Positions 8,075-17,772 of a stretch of 64,000 bases of DNA are shown in pieces. Under the pieces are notes generated by a model, which saw only the letters and a list, made by a program, of their open reading frames with translations, did not search any database and had not been told where the DNA came from. The first letter of the stretch is position 1, and each line of letters begins with the position of its first letter. The stretch is taken from NCBI GenBank assembly GCA_965236175.1, contig CBDEAT010000001.1, positions 1-64,000 of the forward strand, written 5' to 3'. The position numbers and the translations under genes are program-made. Source of the DNA: Fontibacterium universale. GTDB lineage: Bacteria; Pseudomonadota; Alphaproteobacteria; Pelagibacterales; Pelagibacteraceae.

Positions 8075-9550
8075 ATGAACAAAAAAGCAATAATTATAGG
8101 TTCAGGTTTTGGGGGTATTGCCTCAGCAATTAGATTGAAGGCTATGAATTATGATGTCACTTTAATTGAAAAAAATTCTGACTTAGGTGGGAGAGCAAGA
8201 ACATTTTATAAAAATGGATATACATTTGACGCTGGTCCAACCGTAATAACGGCCCCCTATCTTATTGAAGAGCTATTTTCACTTTTTAAAAAAAATATTA
8301 CTGATTATGTAAAAATTGTACCATTAAAAACTTGGTACCAATTTATATTCAGCGATTTATCCAAATTTAATTATACCGATAATCATAAAACCAATTTATC
8401 AGAAATATCAAAAGTTAATTCTAAAGACATTATTGGATTTGAAAAATTACTAAAGTTTTCAGAGAAAATATTTAATAAAGGATATTTAGAGTTAGCAGAC
8501 AAACCGTTCTCTAATTTCTTTTTTATGTTAAAACAAATACCTGCTTTGTTAATGCTTAAGAGTTATCTTTCTGTCTATAAATTTGTATCTAAATTTTTAA
8601 AAGATGAAAAATTAAGAAAAATTTTTAGTGTCCATCCTCTTTTAGTTGGTGGAAATCCATTTTCAACAACTTCAATTTACGCATTAATTTTATTTTTAGA
8701 AAAAAAATGGGGAGTTCATTATGCGTTAGGTGGCACAGGAAAAATTATTACCGCATTAGAAAAATTAATGAATGAAATTGGGGTTAAAATTATTAAAAAT
8801 GATGAGGTGATCAAAATAATTACAAATAAAAAAAAAATTTCTGGAGTTATAACTAAAAGTAATAAAACAATTAATGCAGAAATTGTTGTTTGTAATGCAG
8901 ATCCACCGTTTGTGTATAAATATTTATTAGATGAGAAACAAAATACATTTTTATTTAAAAAAAAAATAAAAAGAATGAATTATTCGATGGGATTATTTGT
9001 TTATTATTTTGGATCTAAAAAAAAATATAATAATGTTGAGCATCATACAATTTATTTTGGTGATTCATATAAAGATCTATTAAATAAAATTTTTGAGGAA
9101 AAAATATTAACTGACGATATTAGTTATTATCTTCATAGACCTACAGCAACAGATCATACTATGGCTCCAAAAGATAAAGATTGTTTTTATGTATTGGTTC
9201 CGGTTCCAAATAACTTATCTAAAATAAAATGGAATGAAGAAGCAGAGAGATTAAAAAAAATAATAGTAAAAAAATTAAGCTCAACTATATTGCCTAATTT
9301 AGAAGAATATATAGAAAATGATTTCTATGTCACGCCTGACTACTTTGAGAAAGAACTTAGAACTCTTCACGGATCAGGATTTTCAATTCAGCCATTATTT
9401 TCGCAGTCTGCTTATTTTAGATTTCATAATAAATCAGAAATATATAAAGGATTATACTTTGTTGGTGCAGGAACGCATCCAGGCGCCGGAATTCCTGGGG
9501 TTTTATCATCTGCTAAAATTTTAGATAAAATTATACCTAAAATTCTATGA
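8075..9550 (+). CDS. crtI: Phytoene desaturase CrtI
   Basis: The 491-residue FAD-dependent carotenoid desaturase has the N-terminal dinucleotide fold IIIGSGFGGIASAIRL (residues 6-21) followed by LGGRARTF. The C-terminal GAGTHPGAGIPGVLSSAK is the family signature. It converts phytoene to lycopene in the membrane. It is the first gene of a four-gene retinal pathway (crtI, crtB, crtY, blh) and overlaps crtB by 4 bases (ATGA). It is divergent from proteorhodopsin, so chromophore and apoprotein can be co-regulated from the shared intergenic region. Confidence 0.95.
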   Translation: MNKKAIIIGSGFGGIASAIRLKAMNYDVTLIEKNSDLGGRARTFYKNGYTFDAGPTVITAPYLIEELFSLFKKNITDYVKIVPLKTWYQFIFSDLSKFNYTDNHKTNLSEISKVNSKDIIGFEKLLKFSEKIFNKGYLELADKPFSNFFFMLKQIPALLMLKSYLSVYKFVSKFLKDEKLRKIFSVHPLLVGGNPFSTTSIYALILFLEKKWGVHYALGGTGKIITALEKLMNEIGVKIIKNDEVIKIITNKKKISGVITKSNKTINAEIVVCNADPPFVYKYLLDEKQNTFLFKKKIKRMNYSMGLFVYYFGSKKKYNNVEHHTIYFGDSYKDLLNKIFEEKILTDDISYYLHRPTATDHTMAPKDKDCFYVLVPVPNNLSKIKWNEEAERLKKIIVKKLSSTILPNLEEYIENDFYVTPDYFEKELRTLHGSGFSIQPLFSQSAYFRFHNKSEIYKGLYFVGAGTHPGAGIPGVLSSAKILDKIIPKIL

Positions 9551-10365
9551 AATTAGAGTTTTATATAAAGTATTATGGAAAATCATTTTTTTGGGCAGGA
9601 AAGTTCTTAAAAAAAGAAATATTTACTGATTGTGCAATTCTTTATGCTTTTTGTAGAATTGCTGATGATCTTGTAGATGAAAATAAAAACTCAAAGAATA
9701 AAATTGATAAATTTATAAAAGAATACTCAAATAGAAATTCTAAAAATACAATTATTAATAAATTTAAAAAAATTAAAGAAAAATACAATATTCCTGAAAA
9801 ATTTATAAATGATTTATTTTATGGAATAAAGTTAGACACAAAAATTGTAAAAATTAGATCAAAAAAAGAACTTATTAAGTACTCATATTATGTGGCTGGC
9901 ACTGTAGGAGCTATGATGGCTCATATACTTAATACAACACATCCTAAGGCAATTAAACATGCGATAGATCTTGGTGTGGCAATGCAATTAACTAATATTG
10001 CAAGAGATGTAGTTACTGATGCAAAGTTAGGAAGAATTTATTTACCTCAAAACTTATTAAGTCAAAACATTAAAGCAAAAGATATAGTTAATGAAAGCTT
10101 TGATCGTACTAAATTATTTTCTGCTATTTCTAAAATTATTATGATGTCTGAAAAATTTTATAAAAGTGGTAATGACGGAATAAAATATTTACCATCGTCA
10201 CTTAGATATCCAATATTTCTTGCAAGTTCATTATACCAAAGAATTGGAGTAAAAATTATTAATAGTAATTTGAATAAATATTTTAACTCCAGAATATATG
10301 TTGGTTTTTTTGAAAAATTATTTATTACTTTAAAAATATTTTTCATTTTCAATTTCAAATATTAA
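9547..10365 (+). CDS. crtB: Phytoene synthase CrtB
   Basis: This 272-residue squalene/phytoene synthase has two Asp-rich motifs, D40-DLVD (ADDLVDE) and D154-VVTD-158 (NIARDVVTDAKLGRIYLP), which bind the diphosphate-Mg of two geranylgeranyl-PP molecules. It makes phytoene head-to-head. The ATG overlaps the crtI stop by 4 bases, so the two are translationally coupled. The family is usually a little longer (about 290-310). The protein is compact at the C-terminus, but both active-site motifs are intact. Confidence 0.95.
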   Translation: MKLEFYIKYYGKSFFWAGKFLKKEIFTDCAILYAFCRIADDLVDENKNSKNKIDKFIKEYSNRNSKNTIINKFKKIKEKYNIPEKFINDLFYGIKLDTKIVKIRSKKELIKYSYYVAGTVGAMMAHILNTTHPKAIKHAIDLGVAMQLTNIARDVVTDAKLGRIYLPQNLLSQNIKAKDIVNESFDRTKLFSAISKIIMMSEKFYKSGNDGIKYLPSSLRYPIFLASSLYQRIGVKIINSNLNKYFNSRIYVGFFEKLFITLKIFFIFNFKY

Positions 10366-10379
10366 ATTACTCATTATTA

Positions 10380-11507
10380 ATGAATAACTACGATTTTATA
10401 ATTATAGGAGCAGGTTGTTCAGGTTTGTCTCTTTTATACGAAATGAATAAAAGTAATGTTCTAAAAAACAAAACTTGTGCAGTTTTTGATAAAAGAAAGA
10501 ATTTTAGTAAAGATAAAATTTGGTCTTACTGGAATATTTTTGAACATTCGTTTTCGGACTGCTTATTAGATCAATGGGACAAAGTAATAGTTAAAGGTGA
10601 CAAAGAAATAATTTTGGACTGCAAAGATTTTGCTTATCAATCTGTAGATAGTGAAAAATTTTATAATAAAATATTAAAAAATATAAGTGAAAATAAAAAT
10701 ATTAAATTATTTTTAGATCGTGGTGTTGATGAAATTAATGAAGAAAATAATCAAATAACAATCAAAAGTAACAATGAGATATTTAGGGCAAATTTAGTTT
10801 TTGATAGTTCATTAAAAAATAATAACACTGATGACACTAAAATTTATCAACACTTTTATGGTTGTGAAATTAACTTTAAGGAGACCGCAAATTTAAGCAA
10901 ACACCCAATTCTAATGGACTTTAATTGTAATCAAGGGAATTGGACGCATTTTTTTTACACCCTACCGCTTGGTGACAATAAAATATTTATCGAAACAACT
11001 TGGATTTCTGATCAAAACAATTTTGGGAAAGAGCAATATATGCATGAGATAAATGAATATATTCAAAATAATTTAAATTATAAAAAAGAATATACTGCTG
11101 GCTACAATGAAATGGGTTCCATTCCAATGTTTCACTTTAAGGATAAGACTAATTATCAAAAAGTAATAAAGATTGGAACTGCCGCAAACCTTACAAGAAA
11201 AAGTACTGGTTATACTTTTTTAAATATTCAAAAATTTACGCAAGAGCTAGTACAAAAGTTGATTAAAAATCAAATTATTACCAACGCCAGGATACAATCA
11301 AAATATAACTTTTTAGATAAGATATTTATTAAAGTTTTGCTTGAGAAAAAAGGAAATATGCACAAAATTTTTTTAAAACTTTTTAAAAATAATAAGACAA
11401 AAGATATTATTAATTTTTTATCTAATAATAGTAATTTTTTTCAAGATATAAAAATAATTTTAAGCATGCCTAAATTAATCTTTATTAAAAAATTATTAAA
11501 TTTTTAA
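10380..11507 (+). CDS. crtY: Lycopene beta-cyclase CrtY
   Basis: The 375-residue protein begins with a dinucleotide-binding strand, YDFIIIGAGCSGLSLL (4-19), followed by the lycopene cyclase pattern of a W-rich segment (KIWSYWNIFEH) and a YHFDxxxx-like barrel. Its position between crtB and blh supports CrtY, which closes both beta rings of lycopene to give beta-carotene. It lies 14 bases after crtB and 3 bases before blh. The family assignment is firm from the N-terminus plus context; individual active-site residues are less clear to me. Confidence 0.9.
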   Translation: MNNYDFIIIGAGCSGLSLLYEMNKSNVLKNKTCAVFDKRKNFSKDKIWSYWNIFEHSFSDCLLDQWDKVIVKGDKEIILDCKDFAYQSVDSEKFYNKILKNISENKNIKLFLDRGVDEINEENNQITIKSNNEIFRANLVFDSSLKNNNTDDTKIYQHFYGCEINFKETANLSKHPILMDFNCNQGNWTHFFYTLPLGDNKIFIETTWISDQNNFGKEQYMHEINEYIQNNLNYKKEYTAGYNEMGSIPMFHFKDKTNYQKVIKIGTAANLTRKSTGYTFLNIQKFTQELVQKLIKNQIITNARIQSKYNFLDKIFIKVLLEKKGNMHKIFLKLFKNNKTKDIINFLSNNSNFFQDIKIILSMPKLIFIKKLLNF

Positions 11508-11510
11508 TGT

Positions 11511-12440
11511 ATGAACTATAATTTAAAAAAAAATTTTAATAACATTAATTTCTTTTTTTTATTTTTAATTTCCATTTTATCAATAATTGTCTTTTTCTTA
11601 GATTTGTCATCTGCATATATATATTTTTTTTGTTTTATATTAATTGCGACAATTGGCATATCTCATGGGGCTTATGATGGTAAAAAAGGTGAGGTGTTAT
11701 TTTATAAAAAATTTAAAAATTTAAAATTTATTTTTTATTTTACTTACATTTCATTAGTTATTTCAGTTTTTATTTTTTGGTATTTAAATCCGTTAATCTC
11801 ACTAATAATTTTTTTAATCGTATCTTCTTTGCATTTTGGAAAGGAAGATTTGGAGATTTATTTAGAGAAAAAATACAAATATCTTCTATTTATTTTTTTT
11901 CTTAAAGGTTCATTAATTATATTACTTCCATTATTTTTTAATTTTGAACAAACAAATTTAATTTTTAACACAATTCTTTTTTCAAAAGATTATATCTTGC
12001 TGTCACATAATTACGTAAAGTTTATTTTAATAGTAAATTTATTAATACAGATTTTATTTTATTTATATATTTGTCTTTTAAAAGAATTAAAAAAAAATGA
12101 ATTTATGGCAATTATTTTTGAAATTTTTTTAATAATTATTACATTTTATTTATTTAATCCAATTGTTGCGTTTACTTTATATTTTTGTTTCATGCACTCT
12201 CTTAAAAATATTCTTCTTATTTCTAGCGAACTTAATCCGAGACTATTTAAAGGTTTAAAATTATTTCTTAAACAATCATTATTTTTAACTTTGATCACTT
12301 TTTTTATTTTATTTATTGGTTTAATTTTTTTAATAAATTTTGATTTTCTTGAAAAATCGATTGAGAAAATTATATTTATTGGCTTAGCTTCTTTAACTCT
12401 TCCGCACATAGTCTTGCACTACTTTTCAGAAAAATATTAA
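11511..12440 (+). CDS. blh: Beta-carotene 15,15'-dioxygenase, Brp/Blh family (retinal-forming)
   Basis: The 309-residue multi-helix membrane protein has the conserved iron-ligand histidines of the Blh family: H52 in GISHGAYD, H108 in SLHFGKED, H229 in FMHSLKN, and H299/H303 in LPHIVLHYF. Blh splits beta-carotene into two retinals, the chromophore needed by the proteorhodopsin 3.6 kb away. It is the last gene of crtIBY-blh. The 100 bases after it, up to the TTG start of the acyl-CoA synthetase, show only a weak imperfect stem and no clear terminator. Confidence 0.93.
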   Translation: MNYNLKKNFNNINFFFLFLISILSIIVFFLDLSSAYIYFFCFILIATIGISHGAYDGKKGEVLFYKKFKNLKFIFYFTYISLVISVFIFWYLNPLISLIIFLIVSSLHFGKEDLEIYLEKKYKYLLFIFFLKGSLIILLPLFFNFEQTNLIFNTILFSKDYILLSHNYVKFILIVNLLIQILFYLYICLLKELKKNEFMAIIFEIFLIIITFYLFNPIVAFTLYFCFMHSLKNILLISSELNPRLFKGLKLFLKQSLFLTLITFFILFIGLIFLINFDFLEKSIEKIIFIGLASLTLPHIVLHYFSEKY

Positions 12441-12540
12441 AATATCTAAAAGGCTAACTTAGATGGTTAAATTCTTAGCTTTGAAACTACATGTTTTTTG
12501 GTTTACTATTCAATTAAATTAATAATAGTTTGGGGAAAAA

Positions 12541-14436
12541 TTGATTAATAAATACGATAATTTATATAAAGAATCGATTTCAAATCCTGAAAAATTTTGG
12601 GGTGATGCTGCTAAAGATGTTAAATGGTTTTCACCTTATAAAAAAGTTTTAGATAGTTCTAACCCTCCTTTTTATCGTTGGTTTCCAGAGGGAAAAATTA
12701 ATACATGTTTTAATGCAATCGATAGGCATGTCGAAGAGGGAAATGGATCTCGTGCAGCTATAATTTATGACAGCCCTGTAACTTCCAAAAAAGTTTCGTT
12801 TAGTTACTCTGAGGTAAAAAAAATAGTCTCTATTTTTGCAGGAGCTTTAAAAAATTTTGGAATTCAAAAAGGAGACCGCATTATCATTTATATGCCTATG
12901 ATACCGGAGGCGGTTTTTGCTATGCTTGCCTGCGCGCGAATAGGCGCTGTCCATTCAGTTGTCTTTGGAGGATTTGCGGCTAACGAACTTGCTGCTAGAA
13001 TAAATGATTCTGAAGCAAAATTAATTATTTCTGCTTCCTGTGGCTTTGAACCTGGAAGAACAGTTCAATACAAACCACTTTTAGATGAAGCTATAAGACT
13101 AGCAGCTATTAAACCTAAAAAATGTGTAATATTTCAAAGAGAAAATAATTCTGTTGAATTAGGAGTTAACGATATTAGTTGGCAAGATTTTATAAAGAAC
13201 GGAAAAGAAATTGATTGTGAGCATATGGATGCTAACGATCCTGCATACATACTTTATACTTCTGGAACAACAGGAACTCCAAAAGGCATTGTAAGAGACA
13301 TTGGTGGTCATATCGTTGCATTGAAATGGTCTATGAAAAATATTTACAATATTAATCCAGGTGATATCTGGTGGTCGGCAAGTGATATTGGTTGGGTTGT
13401 TGGTCACTCTTACATTGTTTATGGTCCGCTATTTCACGGTTGCACAACAATCTTATATGAAGGAAAACCTGTTGGAACTCCTGATGCCGGCTCTTTTTGG
13501 AGAGTAATATCAGAACATAAAGTTAAATCATTATTTACTGCCCCTACTGCTTTTAGAGCTATAAAAAAAGAAGATCCTGAAGGAAAATTTTTTAAAAAAT
13601 ATGATCTATCTAAATTTGAAATATTATTTTTAGCTGGAGAAAGAGCTGATCCAGATACAATTAAGTGGGCTGAAAACTTATTAAAAAAACCTGTAATAGA
13701 TCATTGGTGGCAAACTGAAACTGGATGGGCAATAAGCGCAAATTGTGCAGGCCTTGGTTTGTTTGAAACTAAATATGGTTCTGCAGGAAAAGCGGTTCCG
13801 GGTTACAATATTCAAATTTTAAAACCTGACGCTACACAAGCTAAACCCTCTGAAATGGGTGATGTGGTAGTAAAATTGCCTCTTCCTCCAGGAACTTTTC
13901 CTACATTATGGAAAGCAGACAAAAGATATAAAGAAAACTACATGGATCCTTATAAGGGTTACTACAAAACTTATGACGCGGGACACATTGATGAAGATGG
14001 ATATGTTTGGATTATGTCAAGAACTGACGACATTATTAATGTTGCAGGACATAGACTTTCAACTGGTTCAATGGAGGAAATATTATCAGAAAATACTAGC
14101 GTAGCAGAATGTGCAGTGCTTGGAATTGCTGACAATTTAAAGGGCCAAATACCTCTTGGTTTAATTGTTTTAAAATCTGGGGTAACAAAAAAATCTGAAG
14201 ACATTTCAAAGGAATGTATTCAAATGATTAGAGATAAAATTGGACCTGTAGCTGCATTTAAAAATATAGTTGTTGTAAAAAGACTTCCAAAAACAAGATC
14301 TGGAAAAATTTTAAGAGGAACAGTTGGTAAAATTGCAGATCAAGTTCCTTATACAATGCCAGCAACTATTGATGATCCTACTATTTTAGATGAAATTAAA
14401 TCTTCTTTGATTGATGCTGGAATAATTAAAAATTAA
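12541..14436 (+). CDS. prpE: Propionyl-CoA synthetase (acyl-CoA synthetase, PrpE type)
   Basis: The 631-residue adenylate-forming enzyme starts with ACAS-type N-terminal residues (NPEKFWGDAA). It continues with PPFYRWFPEGKIN and NAIDRHVE, which resemble PrpE/ACSS3 more than acetyl-CoA synthetase. The ATP-binding loop YTSGTTGTPKG is at about 239-249, and the C-terminal KTRSGKILRG places the acylatable catalytic lysine at K589. It activates propionate (possibly acetate) to the CoA thioester. The start is TTG, with GGGGA six bases upstream; no in-frame ATG gives the conserved N-terminus. The stop overlaps the convergent dihydroorotase stop. Confidence 0.88.
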   Translation: MINKYDNLYKESISNPEKFWGDAAKDVKWFSPYKKVLDSSNPPFYRWFPEGKINTCFNAIDRHVEEGNGSRAAIIYDSPVTSKKVSFSYSEVKKIVSIFAGALKNFGIQKGDRIIIYMPMIPEAVFAMLACARIGAVHSVVFGGFAANELAARINDSEAKLIISASCGFEPGRTVQYKPLLDEAIRLAAIKPKKCVIFQRENNSVELGVNDISWQDFIKNGKEIDCEHMDANDPAYILYTSGTTGTPKGIVRDIGGHIVALKWSMKNIYNINPGDIWWSASDIGWVVGHSYIVYGPLFHGCTTILYEGKPVGTPDAGSFWRVISEHKVKSLFTAPTAFRAIKKEDPEGKFFKKYDLSKFEILFLAGERADPDTIKWAENLLKKPVIDHWWQTETGWAISANCAGLGLFETKYGSAGKAVPGYNIQILKPDATQAKPSEMGDVVVKLPLPPGTFPTLWKADKRYKENYMDPYKGYYKTYDAGHIDEDGYVWIMSRTDDIINVAGHRLSTGSMEEILSENTSVAECAVLGIADNLKGQIPLGLIVLKSGVTKKSEDISKECIQMIRDKIGPVAAFKNIVVVKRLPKTRSGKILRGTVGKIADQVPYTMPATIDDPTILDEIKSSLIDAGIIKN

Positions 14437-15748
14437 AATTCTAAAGGTTTTCCAAATTTAGTATCAACGATTTTTTTATCCCAAGAGGCAATTTTCCCAT
14501 TCACTATAGTTCCGACTGGAAAACCTTTTACAGTCTTGTTATTAAACGGGGTCCATCCACATCTACTTGCAATCCAATCATTAGTAATTTTAAAATTTAA
14601 ATTCATATCAATAACAGTAAGATCCGCATAATAACCTTCTTTGATCTCTCCTCTTTTTTTTATATTAAAAATTTTACAAGGATTAATGCTTAACAATTCT
14701 ACTAGTCTTTGAAATGTAAGTTTTTTATTATTTACATGATCCAACATAATAGGAAGCATAGTCTGAACACCTGTCAAACCAGAGGGGCTTTCAGGATATG
14801 GTTTTTGTTTTTCTTTTAATGTATGTGGAGCATGATCCGACCCAAGCACATCAATAGTTCCATCTAACAAACGTTTCCATAAAACAATTTGGTGATCTTT
14901 TGTTCTTATTGGAGGATTCATCTGCGCCAAAGTTCCAAGCTCCTCATAACAATCGGGTGCAAATAAAGTTAAGAACTGTGGTGTCGTTTCAACAGTTACA
15001 TATTTTTTATTGTTTGCTAAAAAATCTATCTCTTCTTTAGAGGATACATGTAAAATATGTATTCTTTTCTTATGTTTATTAGCAAAACCAACCACCTTTG
15101 TAGTAGAAGTTAATGCAACTTCAGAATCTCTCCAGACAGGATGAGTCTTAACATTGCCCTTTTCAATTAAAACTTTTTTCTTTTGTAATAAATCATCATC
15201 TTCTGAATGAATTGAAACAATTCTTGGACTTATTCTAATAACTTCTTCAATAGCCTCGTCTTTTTTTACAAGCAATGTCCCCGTAGATGAACCAACGAAC
15301 ATTTTAATTCCACAACATCCTTTTAAATTCGGATGTTTGCTTTAATCAATTCAAAGTTATTTTCTGTAGCTCCAAAATAAAATGCATAATTGCAATGCAT
15401 TCGATTTTTTGCTCTGTCTAGTTTTTCTTGAAATCTTTCAAAGTTGTCTGTTGTTGGATTTGTATTTGGCATTTCAAAAATAGAAGTTATTCCTCCTAAA
15501 ATTGCAGCTTTACTTCCGCTTTCTAAATCTTCTTTATCTGGATTGCCCGGCTCTCTAAAATGAACCTGCGTATCTATAGCGCCTGGAATAATTGTAAGAC
15601 CTTTAGCATCAAGAACTTTATCTCCACCTTCCTTGATTGAACCTATTTTAATAATTTGATTATCTTTAATTCCAATATCAGTTTGAGTGAGATTATTATT
15701 TATAAAACAATTGCCATTTTTTATAATTAAATCATATATATTGGACAT
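14433..15748 (-). pseudogene. pyrC: Dihydroorotase (class I type), apparent single-base frameshift
   Basis: Two frames, 15748-15323 and 15302-14433, make one amidohydrolase of about 440 residues. The N-terminal half has IDTQVHFREPG and FEMPNTNPTT. The C-terminal half starts just after the GIKMFVGSSTG motif and has ILGSDHAPH with the catalytic Asp. In the alternative frame the junction reads PNLKGCCGIKM, so one missing base near 15328-15333 (CC for CCC) explains the break. The first metal-ligand His of the usual D-x-H-x-H motif is Gln61, as in a group of alphaproteobacterial dihydroorotases I recall, so this is probably not damage. It forms dihydroorotate for pyrimidine synthesis; the allantoinase/hydantoinase family is the alternative. 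Confidence 0.85.
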
Positions 15749-15786
15749 CTAAAATTTAATACACCAAAGCAGATAAACGTACAATA

Positions 15787-16671
15787 ATGGAAACAGATAA
15801 GGGCTATATAACTTCAAAAAGTTTTATTAGTATTAAAGGCGAAGATAGTATCGATTTTATTCAAAATATCATTTCTAACGATATTAAAAAAGTAGCAGAT
15901 AACAACTGTATATTTGCTTCACTTTTAACCCCGCAAGGAAAATTTTTATTTGAGTTTATTATTTTTAAAACAAAAAATATTTTTTTTATTGAATGTAACA
16001 GTGAATTAACAAAAGAATTATTCAACAAGCTTTATAATTACAAATTAAGATCAAAAGTCGAAATTAAAATTGAAGATAATTTAATAAGTATCGATATACC
16101 TTTTGTAAAATTTCAAAGTCTTAATATTAATAAATTAAATCTAATTAATTATAAAAATTACTTAATTTTTGAAGACCCGAGAATAAAAAATACTTTAGCA
16201 AGAGCAGTTATAGAACAATCTAAAATTAAAGAATTTTTGAACGACTTAAATATTGAGTTGTCTAATGAAAAATATTTATTAGAAAAAAAACTATTTGCTC
16301 TAGGAGTTCCTTCAAAAGATATTCAAAAATTACAAAATCAATTGTTTTCACTTGAGGCAAATTTTCTTGAATTAAATGGAATAGATCAAAAAAAGGGATG
16401 TTACATTGGGCAGGAAAATACTGCTAGAATGCATTTAAAAAATAAGGTTAATAAAAGATTATTTGCACTACAAATTATAAATGGAAGAGTTCAAGAAGGA
16501 CAAAAAATTAATTTGGATAATGAAGAGATTGGAAAAGTTTTAATAGACGATCTATTTCCTTTTGCATTAATTAAAATAAATAAAGACAATAAAAATTTAA
16601 TTGCTAACAAAGAATTAAAAACAGAGACGGCATCTATAAAAATTAATATCCCTAGCTGGATGGTTATCTAA
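15787..16671 (+). CDS. ygfZ: YgfZ/GcvT-like folate-binding Fe-S cluster assembly protein
   Basis: The 294-residue protein has the GcvT fold. The decisive motif is KGCYIGQENTARM, the YgfZ signature with its essential Cys, located around two-thirds of the way along. YgfZ (IBA57 in mitochondria) uses folate to help assemble or repair [4Fe-4S] enzymes such as MiaB. The neighbour nadA encodes a [4Fe-4S] quinolinate synthase, a plausible client. It is divergent from the dihydroorotase gene with 38 bases between them. Confidence 0.9.
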   Translation: METDKGYITSKSFISIKGEDSIDFIQNIISNDIKKVADNNCIFASLLTPQGKFLFEFIIFKTKNIFFIECNSELTKELFNKLYNYKLRSKVEIKIEDNLISIDIPFVKFQSLNINKLNLINYKNYLIFEDPRIKNTLARAVIEQSKIKEFLNDLNIELSNEKYLLEKKLFALGVPSKDIQKLQNQLFSLEANFLELNGIDQKKGCYIGQENTARMHLKNKVNKRLFALQIINGRVQEGQKINLDNEEIGKVLIDDLFPFALIKINKDNKNLIANKELKTETASIKINIPSWMVI

Positions 16672-16755
16672 GCAAATACTGCTATTTTAACTAATTTAAA
16701 TATTAATTTTACTATAATAACTTAGTCAATTATCATTTATAAATTATTAAAATTT

Positions 16756-17772
16756 ATGAGTTCTCAACTAGAATTTACAAAAGAAATTGAAAAAAATACC
16801 TCAGGTATTTATCAAAAAATAAAATCTGTCGTTCCAGCATTAGAATGGCCACTGCACGCTCCTTATATTTATAAAATTAATGAACTTAAAAAAAAGAAGA
16901 ACGCAGTTATTTTAGCTCATAACTATCAAACACCAGAAATTTATCATGGCGTTGCTGATATTATTGGCGACTCTTTAACTTTAGCGATTGAAGCAGGGAA
17001 AACTAAAGCCGATATTATTATTATGGCAGGCGTTCACTTTATGGCTGAGACTGCAAAAATAATGTCTCCTAATAAAAAAGTTCTTATTCCAGATATGAAT
17101 GCAGGATGCTCACTTGCTGAATCTATTACCGCAGAAGACGTTAGAAAATTAAAAAAACAGTATCCAGGAGTTCCGGTAGTAACTTATGTTAATACCTCGG
17201 CTGAGGTTAAGGCTGAAACAGATGTCTGCTGCACTTCAGCCAATGGAGTAAAGGTTGTTGAATCTTTAGGAGTAAATGAAGTTATTTTTTTACCTGATGC
17301 TTATCTTGCAAAATATGTTGCCTCACAAACTAAAGTTAGAATTATTCCTTGGCATGGAACATGTATGGTTCATGAACAGTTTACAGCTGAAGAATTAAAT
17401 CAACTTAGAAAAAATTATCCTGATTTAGTAATTGTTTCTCATCCTGAATGTCCTCCTGATGTTATTAAAGCTTCTGATTTTACTGGCTCAACATCTGGAA
17501 TGATTCAATATGTTAAAAATAACAAACCTAAAAATGTATTTTTAGTTACAGAATGTTCAATGAGCGACAATGTTCAAGTTGAAAATCCAGGAACCAACTT
17601 TGTTAGACCATGTAATTTATGTCCTCATATGAAAAGAATACAGTTACCAAAAATCTACGATTGCTTAATAAATGAAACGAATGAGGTTTTGATTGATAAA
17701 TCTATTATCGATAAAGCAAGACTTCCTATTGAGCGTATGATTAAAGTCGGTCGCCAATCTAGCCTTGCCTAA
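16756..17772 (+). CDS. nadA: Quinolinate synthase A
   Basis: The 338-residue protein has the three-fold pseudo-symmetric NadA layout, with conserved strings VILAHNYQTPEIY near residue 50, AGVHFMAETAKIM and VTYVNTSAEVKA. Cluster cysteines lie in DMNAGCSLAE, DVCCTSAN, TECSMSDN and the terminal CNLCPHMK. It condenses iminoaspartate and dihydroxyacetone phosphate to quinolinate on a [4Fe-4S] cluster. It is the first gene of nadA-nadB-nadC, and its stop overlaps the nadB start by one base (TAATG). A TATAAT at 16713-16718 could be its -10 box. Confidence 0.96.
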   Translation: MSSQLEFTKEIEKNTSGIYQKIKSVVPALEWPLHAPYIYKINELKKKKNAVILAHNYQTPEIYHGVADIIGDSLTLAIEAGKTKADIIIMAGVHFMAETAKIMSPNKKVLIPDMNAGCSLAESITAEDVRKLKKQYPGVPVVTYVNTSAEVKAETDVCCTSANGVKVVESLGVNEVIFLPDAYLAKYVASQTKVRIIPWHGTCMVHEQFTAEELNQLRKNYPDLVIVSHPECPPDVIKASDFTGSTSGMIQYVKNNKPKNVFLVTECSMSDNVQVENPGTNFVRPCNLCPHMKRIQLPKIYDCLINETNEVLIDKSIIDKARLPIERMIKVGRQSSLA

